This document shows positions 33,701-41,031 of a DNA stretch of 41,031 nucleotides, one piece after another. This stretch comes from Triangularia verruculosa (taxonomy: Eukaryota; Ascomycota; Sordariomycetes; Sordariales; Podosporaceae): positions 1 through 41,031 of the forward strand of contig MU864069.1 of NCBI GenBank assembly GCA_033296885.1. Direction: 5' to 3'. The position numbers were made by a program, and so were the translations under genes. The stretch's first letter is position 1. Each line of letters starts with the position of its first letter. The notes under the pieces were generated by a model. That model was not told the DNA's origin, did not search any database, and saw only the letters and a program-made list of their open reading frames with translations.

Positions 33701-34096
33701 CTGGTAGCGGCCGGGTTCAATGTTGACCTTGGTATTGTCGGCCCCTTCGGTGACACTGATAATCTCGCCCGTGTCTTGGTTGACATTGAGCGTGTCCGTC
33801 CGGAGCCACCCCTGGAGCTTCATGGTCAAGAGTGCCTTGGCATTTTCGCCCGCAACAAATTGGAGGGTTGGTGCTCCGATGCTGAGGCGGGCGGCTGTCC
33901 GCCTTCCAAAATCGAGGTAGTCGCGATTGAACGACACCTCGTTGAACGTGTCACCCTTCCAGAGGCTCGGAAGGATGGCATTGAGCTTGGTCACGCTGTA
34001 CGAGACTAAAACATCCCAGTCGCTCGTCGTCTTGGCCCCTGACATGGCCGCCAATAGGGCGTCCATGGTGGGAAGGACATCTTGTGTGGCCGACAT
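30775..34096 (-). CDS. Large beta-rich/coiled-coil protein, possibly TULIP (P47)-like
   Basis: I reconstruct five exons: 34096-33644, 33586-32822, 32740-32593, 32518-31976 and 31898-30775. The introns are 57, 81, 74 and 77 bp, with donors GTATGT, GTGCGC, GTAAGT and GTATGC and acceptors CCAG, CTAG, ACAG and ACAG. All phases agree and give 1010 residues. Residues 1-640 look beta-rich with no signal peptide. The opening (SDWDVLVSYSVTKLNAILP) and FFATENVFAPGQHI near 468 recall P47/OrfX-like TULIP proteins, lipid-binding folds found in some bacterial toxin gene clusters; I hold this at low to moderate confidence. One hydrophobic helix follows (723-744, FVLSCVGVTALALAATILG). A long charged helical/coiled-coil region runs to an EPEPGPEVEAPRR tail. 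The second intron has a weak donor. It is transcribed divergently from the 995-residue gene to its right, suggesting shared control and a joint function. Confidence 0.78.
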
Positions 34097-34852
34097 GTTG
34101 TTGCTCGGGGACGGTTGGAGGTCACAGAGTCAAGAAGAGGTTAGAGGTTGTAGACTTGAGCGCATATGTGAGGCGCAGTAGAAAGATGAAGCAATTAGAC
34201 AGCTTTATTTATGCCCTGGTTTCGGTTTCGCCTGTCCCAGAGCATATCATGACACAAGCTAACGGTCTCATGTCTCGGAGAGTCCACTCCCCACTACGCC
34301 GTCAGCATCACATCATGAACGGATGTGATATGACATGCCCCAGGAGCACCTCGATGCCAACTGATGCCAACTCGTGGGGTCCGCTCGAGCATCTACGTAG
34401 CCCTGAGCTCAGTTCCCGCTGGCAGCTACCGTAGCTGCTATGTAAGGTAGTCTGGCCCCTCATAGGAGGAGCTGAGAATGTCCGCAGCTACCTAGGTTGA
34501 TACAGGTTCGCTTCCTGTCACCTGCCTCCGTACATTCCTGTCTTCGGTACGTTCCGCCCACTTGTGGTTAAAGTAAGAGCACCTAGTACTACCTTGGTAC
34601 TTCCCTAACATTTCTCCTTTGGGTCTATCCAACTCAGGAAGACCCGCACGCCATGGGCGCGCAATGGCGGCGTTGGAGCTATGACAACGGAGAACAGCAT
34701 ATAATATTCGCGTAACGTACAAACAGCGATGTAAAACTCTTCAGGCCAGTGACACCTCCAGCGCTCTGCTCCCGTCCCGACCTGCTTGCCCATCCATCTC
34801 TTTACCCTTTATCCTTTTTATCCTTTATCTGCTCTTCTCCAGTACACTCAAA
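34097..34852. promoter_or_regulatory. Shared divergent promoter of the two large genes
   Basis: These 756 bp separate the two divergent ATGs (34096 and 34853) and must hold both promoters. A TATA-like CATAAATAAAG on the minus strand near 34202-34212 lies about 110 bp from the left ATG. The right gene has TATAATATT near 34702 and a CT-rich leader before its ATG. No supported gene lies inside. The palindrome and half-site near the middle could control both genes. Confidence 0.6.
34422..34491. promoter_or_regulatory. Palindrome and half-site, candidate operator
   Basis: GCAGCTACCGTAGCTGC at 34422-34438 is a perfect palindrome of 8-bp arms around one base. The arm GCAGCTAC occurs again at 34484-34491. 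A smaller palindrome CTACGTAG lies at 34393-34400. The group sits near the middle of the divergent intergenic region, a natural place for a dimeric regulator acting on both genes. No known fungal factor is assigned. Confidence 0.5.
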
Positions 34853-37800
34853 ATGTCTGATCTCGTATCCAAGCAGGGCCTGGCATCCAGAGGCCCATCG
34901 GATCCATCCAAAGGACAAAAGAACGGAGAGCCCAGCAGTGATGCCAGAGACGGCGTCGATACCACCCCCACCATCCCCCAATCACAGGATTACCGTATCT
35001 ATCCGGCAGCCGGCACGCCAGAGCTCATTCTCAGTATCTCAGATCAATCTCCGCCGTCATTTGCGTTGGACCTTCGCCATTCATTGTCCGTCTATACGGA
35101 GAATCTACTCATCCAGGGGCCGTTTCGCACGAGTGAGGGTAACATCGAGATCTTCACGCACTCTCTGGACCTGGCCCCTAGTTCCAGCGGAGAGAAGTAC
35201 GCGGTCAACTGCTCCGGCTCGGACGGAGACCCAGTACCTGCTGCCACGCTCGTCGAGAAACCCAAAGACGGAAACGACGGAAAGCCGGGCGGAACGCTGC
35301 GGTTCGTTGTCGAGGACATCGGCTTGGACGACGCCCTCGAAGGCCTTGACTTGGCTGCCCGCGGTGGTTCCGGCTCGAACGGGGGCGAAACTAAAAACTG
35401 GGAATCGGGTGGAAACGGCGGGAATGGAGCTGACGGAGGCCATGTGCAGGTGCTGGTGGGAAATGAATACACGGTCATCCTCGCCAAGCTGGGTGATGTC
35501 TACCAAGGTCTGTCAGCTTCCTCGCCAAGCCCGAGGGCTTTGTACGACTTGAAGACGCTCTCGGCGACCATTCGACGCAACCCTCAGTACACGTCTTTGG
35601 ATGATATAGGGCCACGGCTAGACAAGCTTGATGCTGCAATCCAGAGGGGTAAACCCAGCGAGGTGAAGGTGCCGCTGCAGGATCTCGCAGTCAGGTTCGA
35701 AAGAGAGGGAGACTTGCTCAGAAGCAAGATTCGGCCCAGGGTATATACCTCTCTTCATTCCCCATTTGAGGCCTTGCCTAATAATCGTTGCAGATCAACG
35801 TCTCTGGCGGTTCAGGGGGAATCGGCGGCTCAGGGACGAAGTTACAGGGCAGGCACGGTACGCGTGGCAGGGACGGCACCTCCAGGGTCGACTTCTTAAC
35901 AGGAGACTCGGAGCCAGTGCGCAACGGCGAAATAATCCTGGCCCACCCAGATCAGTGCCGCATGTTGCTGGAGAAGGCAAGGAGCCTGTATTCCCTGGAC
36001 GACATCAGTTCCACTGTAGACTGCCGCACTCTCCTCGCCCGGCTCCAGCGCCGTCTGTTCTTCCTGAGACAGCTCCAGCACAACGACAAGCTGTACCAGG
36101 CTTACGTGACGGCAGAAAAGAGAGATAAAGACACGGGAGAAAACAGGCTCTTCATCCCACCAGGTCCTGCGCCGTCGAAAACAAACCCCACACCGGAGGC
36201 GACCAGTATTGTCTCGCTGCGACAAGTGCTGGCCGAGGCAACCGGATTGGTCACGCAGATCGACAACGGACTTGACTACTATGGAAATCCAGGCACCTAT
36301 GCACCCATGCTCTCATACAACAGCTACGAAGAGCTTACGGGTTCCCTCCTGGAATCGGCGCAGCTGGCTGAGATGGCCTACGACAAGTTCACAGCAGAAG
36401 ACGCCGTGCAGGAAGCCCGAAAAGCTGCCCTGCAGGATATGCAGAAACAGTGTAATATAGCGATCAAGAATGCCGACGACACGGTTACCATTCTACAGGC
36501 AGATCTCAAGAAGACCGAGGACACAGTCGCGTCCTTAACCAAGCCGCTGAAGGACGCCAAGGACAAGCTCCACAACCAAATCGAGAAGGAGAAGGACACC
36601 ATCAACAAGTCCTTCAATCTCTTCAAAATGCCCTTCTCCAACATCATCGACGCCGTGTCAATGGTCATCTTCTGTCCCAAAGCACCGATGGCCGTCGCCC
36701 AGACCGCGGGACTCCTCTGGAAAGCCGGGACAAATGTGCCGGACGACAAGGGCAACCTGGTCAACAAGACCTATCTCGTCAACCAGATCAATCAGATCGA
36801 AGCCACGACGGATGCTCTGGACGAAGGGCTCAAGTCGCGAGACGACAAACCCGGCGTAGACATCGCCGACCCGGGCGCCTCCAAGCTCATCGCAGCGCGA
36901 GATGACATGATGAACCTCCTGAAGCAGTACACCAGTTTCCTCGGCTCCAATGACCTCGCCGACATGGAAAAGATGTTCGATAACTACATCAGTAAGTGCA
37001 GACCGAGAAAAGATTTGGAGCGTAGACTTACCACATGAAAAAAACAGACCTCGTCGACCAGCGCAACACGGCCGTCCTCCACTACAATGCGTGCGTGAAT
37101 CTGTGGTACACCAACCAGCAGCACAAGGCCTACTACACCGACAAGCGGGACAGCCTGTCCGACACGGTCATCAAGACGATCAACCCGGACCTCCCCGCCA
37201 TCAACATCTTTGTGCAAAAGGCCTACTCGGACGCGGTCGTGGCCGTCATGGAAGCCCTCTACCACGCGCAGCGGTCCTACCGCTTCACGGCGCTCACCGT
37301 CGCCAGCCCGCTGTCGGCATCACTGCAGGGCGGGCCGCCGAGCGCCATGCGGCACGCGGACCTCGTGCGCGCGAGCAGCGGCATCCTCAAGGCCTACATA
37401 GACGCCATGGACGCGTGGGGCCGCGGGCCGCAGGACTTCCACGGGGTGGCGTGGCCGCTGGACGAGGCCGAGTGGGAGGCGGTGCGGACGGCGCAGGGCG
37501 CCTTCGTGACGATCCCGCCGGCGACGTCGGGCCTGTCCGAGGCGCAGCACCCGTTCGCGGGCAAGAGCAACGTGCGCGTGACGGCGGTGCGCCTGTTCGT
37601 CACGGGTGGCGCCCGCACGGCCAGCGGGTTCCTCAGCGCCAAGCTGACGCACAGCGGCGCCGAGACGATCGTCGACGCAGCCGACCGGCAGTTCCAGTTC
37701 TACCACAACCCGATCACGCGCGAGTTCCGGTACCGCATCGCCGCCGGCGAGTTTGAGCCCGCCGTGGACGGCACGGTGGACGGGGATATTTCTGGCGGCG

Positions 37801-37949
37801 GTGTGACGACGGACCCGAAGGATTTGTATGCACTTGTGGGGCCGTACACGACGTGGAGCATCGACTTGGGAAGTAATGGGGGGTTGGATCTGAGCGATGC
37901 TACGGGGGCGTATCTTAAGTTTTATGGCAAGTTTTACTCGTTTCCTTGA
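34853..37949 (+). CDS. Large Gly-rich/helical-bundle protein, unknown function
   Basis: Three exons: 34853-35740, 35794-36991 and 37048-37949. The introns are 53 bp (GTATAT...GCAG) and 56 bp (GTAAGT...ACAG); phases agree and give 995 residues. There is no signal peptide. Residues 75-200 look like stacked beta strands (SVYTENLLIQGPFRTSEGNI), leading into glycine-rich turns (KDGNDGKPGG near 138, GGNGGNGADGG near 186). A second glycine-rich, collagen-like patch (297-325, HGTRGRDG) follows the first intron. From 430 to 700 the protein is mostly long helices, with a hydrophobic part at about 574-606 (FSNIIDAVSMVIF). The last 150 residues look like a beta sandwich (VRLFVTGGARTAS ... AYLKFYGKFYSFP). 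A helical bundle with a hydrophobic hairpin and a beta C-terminus is reminiscent of alpha-helical pore-forming proteins, but no family is certain. It is paired divergently with the 1010-residue gene. Confidence 0.8.
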
Positions 37950-38560
37950 TAACCTAGTTTGTCAGTAGCCGAGGGCATTCGGCATCGCATTCTATCGGCA
38001 AAGTACCTATGTAATATAAGAGAGCTCCGATTCATGCCATATCAATCAGAAATCACAAGGGGTGTTGGGTAGTGACGGAGGGGATACCTACGGAATAAGG
38101 GAATTACTTACAATGCCTAAAGCCGTATAAGAGAGTAAGAGTCACCTGCTAGTCTGCCGCTCTAATGCAGGTACAAGCAGGAATTGTGATGGATGCATCT
38201 CTGGGACGCTCCGATTTCGACACTCTTCTTCCTCTCGTGATGAAAGTGAAGTTGAAAAGACTTAAAAGAGTGTGGATTTCATCTGCCAGCGGCCAATCAC
38301 GCAAACCGCAGTGTATATCCTAGAGCAGTCCCGTCTGGGCATAAGTGTACACCCGCTGCTCTTGCATGGCATTCCGCAATCGCAGCAATTAATCGCAGGT
38401 AGGTTTCGGGAAGCTGCCCGCTACGGAGGGCGCAAATTGAGTTATCTTAGCCCCAGCACCGCCTGCCGAAGCAAGGAGCTAGCTTAACGCGATTAGCCAA
38501 TCCAGCACTTGAGCAGTCAACGCTCGGCACAAACTAAATAAGCCAAATCGGCTTCTCCAT
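37950..38560. other. Intergenic, no gene seen
   Basis: 3' flank of the large gene. The 71-codon frame at 38272 starts with GTG and resembles nothing known. From about 38490 base composition turns AT-rich. Confidence 0.5.
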
Positions 38561-40857
38561 TTAACTGAATTTGAGGCTACTAGTATTAGCATATTAAATT
38601 TAAGTAGTGGTATAAAAGCCGATAGGCATAAAAGAAATATAATCACTTAGGTTATTAGAAAGTGTGGCATTAATATAGCTTAGTAAGTAGTTTAGTATAA
38701 ATATTATTAGGGTACTAATATATACTTCGGTAAAATCAACGCTCTATTTAATTACCTTTTTTTAATTTAATATACTTTATAACTTTATATTTAATAATTA
38801 CTTTATAATTTAATGCTTTAATTTAAAGTTAACGACTTTATTATTTATTTACTGATATTATTATATTTAAAGCTTTAATATTCGATTAAATTACTAAAAG
38901 GTAATATATCGATTAAACTGCTTATAGGGACTTAAGTCCTCGCGAGTAGGGGGGATATTAAGGTCGAGCGGGTAAAGTAATTAGTTTTAACTACTCTATA
39001 AGCTTATATTTAATAAGTAACATAAGTATTTAATATTATGATAATATATAACTATTATATATATTTAATTATCGATAAATCCTTTATTATTATTATTTCT
39101 TTTTAACTATATCCGACTATTTCTCCTTAAACCAATTATAATAAACTTTATACTCGAGCTTTAAAAATAACTCCTTCTATTTTTTTAATATCGCCTTCTT
39201 TTTCTTAATTATCTCGATATTTCTAAATATTTATTCGATATATTAATAATATAAAGTTAACTATAAAATATAAACGTAAAACTTACTTAAATAAAGTCGG
39301 GTATTAATAGGGAGCTACTAGTAAGTAATAGGAAAGTGGATATAAAGTAGGATGTTTATTTAAAGTAGAAATAGCTTAGTAAATAAATTTAATATACTAC
39401 TTACAAAGCCTAACCTATAAAAGGCTTAACACCTACCTATAAGCCTATACTATAAATAGGCCACGTAATATATAAACCTAATTAAATATAGAGACCTATA
39501 AAAAATCTACTTCCTTATTTAATTAATACCTTTTTATTTAAATATATACTTATTTCTATATTAAATACTAATTATAAAAAAGTTCTATATTATCCTTGAT
39601 ACAATAATTCCTCTAACAATTCCTTTATAATTCCGTCTTATTTAAAACTTCTTTTTTTTACTCCCGTATTCTCCTTTTCCTTAATCTTCCTATTCCTTTA
39701 CTTTCCTTCTTTTATAATTAACTCTTAAAATTATACTTTTCTTAACTAACTATACTTATACTTTAATAATTCCTTTATTTTAATTTTTAATATTAACGAT
39801 ATTAAAGAAATTTAAATTAATATTAAAAAAAATGAAAATAATATTATAATAATTTAAATTAATATTAAAATAAACTAAATTAATATAAAATAATATTTTA
39901 TTATTTTTATTATTATTTTAAAGTCGGATTTCGTAATACCTTTTTATTATTAATAATTATCGATGACTTTATTTACTTTTCAAAAATCCTTTTTCTATTT
40001 TTATAAATTATAATAAATACTTTAACGTTTCTATTAAACTAAATATTTAATTCCTTTTTTAATAATTTTATATTGAATAATATAATTAATTTTATAAATA
40101 TTAAAATCTTAAAAATCTTTAACTAATTTTAATTCCGAAAATTCGCGATAAAATAAATCTAATTCTTTAAATATAGAAAATAAATAAATAATTAAAATAA
40201 CTAAATAAATTTTAAAATTATTAAAAAACTTAAACCTATAAATGAATTTATTAATTTTCTTAAAAACTTTAAATAATCCTAAATATTATTATAAAGATTT
40301 ATAAAATAACTTTCTTAATAAATAATAACTTTTATAAAACTAAATATAAACTAAATTTTTTTTTAAACTCTATTAATTTATAATTAAAATTATATTTTCT
40401 CTTTATATTAAATATACTAAAGTTAATAACTAAATAAATATCTTAATAAATATTTTTTTATAAAATAAAGAAGGACTTAATATTAATATTTATAGTTAAT
40501 TTAATAATAACGTTAAATAATTTTTAAAAAGAAAAACCGAAAAATATTTTACAAAGGGAATATTTAATTACTATTAAGTATATATTATTAAAATATTATT
40601 CTAACGAAATTAATATATCGATCTAACTTAATTCGGGGTTATTAAAAGCGTAAAAGTATATAGTAATTTTAATAATTTAATTTTTACATTTAAAAAAACT
40701 ATTAACTTATAAATAATATATTATTATTAATAATAATTTTACTCTTAAATAACTTTAAATATCTTTTTATATATCTAATATAAACTTAAAATCTCTATTA
40801 GAAATAATACTTAATAAAAAACCTTAAGTTAATATTAATAATCTTTTAATTAAAACT
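38561..40857. mobile_element. Very AT-rich RIP-type block
   Basis: About 2.3 kb of extreme AT content, full of TA dinucleotides and stops in every frame, with one GC-richer island near 38930-38990 (CGCGAGTAGGGGGG). No coding relic is readable. It resembles the left flank and is best explained as fully RIP-degraded transposon DNA. Its origin element cannot be told by eye. Confidence 0.7.
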
Positions 40858-41031
40858 GTTAACGTGTGGCACATAATAGGTGCCGGGTAAGACCCAGGTG
40901 TTGAGGTGCCGGGTAGGTCTTCCAACTTCTTCTCATATAAGCCTAACTCGGCAGACGAGCTCCTTAGCCAAGCCTAACCTTGGCACTATACTATTATAGG
41001 TCTAGCGTAACCTAAGACCTACCAAAGGGCT
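40858..41031. repeat. Edge of a GC-richer repeat element
   Basis: Composition jumps at about 40858. The block holds GGTGCCGGGTA twice (40879-40889 and 40905-40915, 26 bp apart), a GGCAC/GTGCC inverted pair at 40868-40884, and AAGCCTAAC twice further on. A CATATAAG TATA-like motif is present. It may be the start of an LTR or another repeat cut by the window end. Confidence 0.5.

Noticed and set aside
38272..38487. 71-codon frame
   Set aside because: GTG start, no resemblance, and close to the AT-rich block.

Overview
The window looks like a filamentous ascomycete (Pezizomycotina, probably Sordariomycetes) accessory region. Genes carry short introns of 53-81 bp with GT...CTRAY...AG signals. 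There is a HET-domain gene, a fused dioxygenase-P450 oxylipin gene and an intron-bearing nuclear tRNA-Glu. Both ends are very AT-rich, stop-filled DNA of the kind left by repeat-induced point mutation (RIP, C to T preferentially at CpA).

Layout: 1-5400 is transposon debris: a RIP-degraded Ty3/gypsy relic with a readable RNase H segment and two LTR-like elements. 5411-8731 (-) is a Ppo-type fatty acid dioxygenase-P450 fusion whose P450 half has lost its haem-binding cysteine. 8925-9560 (-) is a small broken membrane-protein-like frame, and 9699-10601 (+) is the 3' part of a secreted cysteine-rich wall-binding protein. 10.6-12 kb holds dispersed hairpin repeats. 12058-12948 (+) is a conserved-type hypothetical protein. 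13986-14094 (-) is tRNA-Glu(TTC) with a 38-nt intron. 17020-18813 (+) is a secreted type-B carboxylesterase/lipase. 20072-20983 (+) is an imine-reductase/beta-hydroxyacid-dehydrogenase-like oxidoreductase. 21.8-23.4 kb is a 21-bp minisatellite abutting a broken Ulp1-like gene. 24889-26088 (-) is the C-terminal part of a VIT/VWA-type protein. It is divergent from 26391-29584 (+), a HET-ankyrin protein.

The most interesting block is 30775-37949. Two large multi-exon genes, which I reconstruct as 1010 and 995 residues, are divergently transcribed from one 756-bp intergenic region that carries a near-perfect palindrome plus an extra half-site. The left product (five exons) is beta-rich at its N-terminus, possibly P47/TULIP-like, followed by a membrane segment and a long coiled coil. 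The right product (three exons) has a glycine-rich, beta-helix-like N-terminus, a long alpha-helical middle with a hydrophobic stretch, and a beta-sandwich-like C-terminus. Neither has a signal peptide. I propose them as a two-component system of unknown function that may act on membranes; the pairing is inferred from layout and architecture only.

38.56-40.86 kb is again RIP-type AT-rich DNA, and the last 170 bp enter another, GC-richer element. Exon joins were derived by reading splice signals and frame phase by eye, without transcript data.
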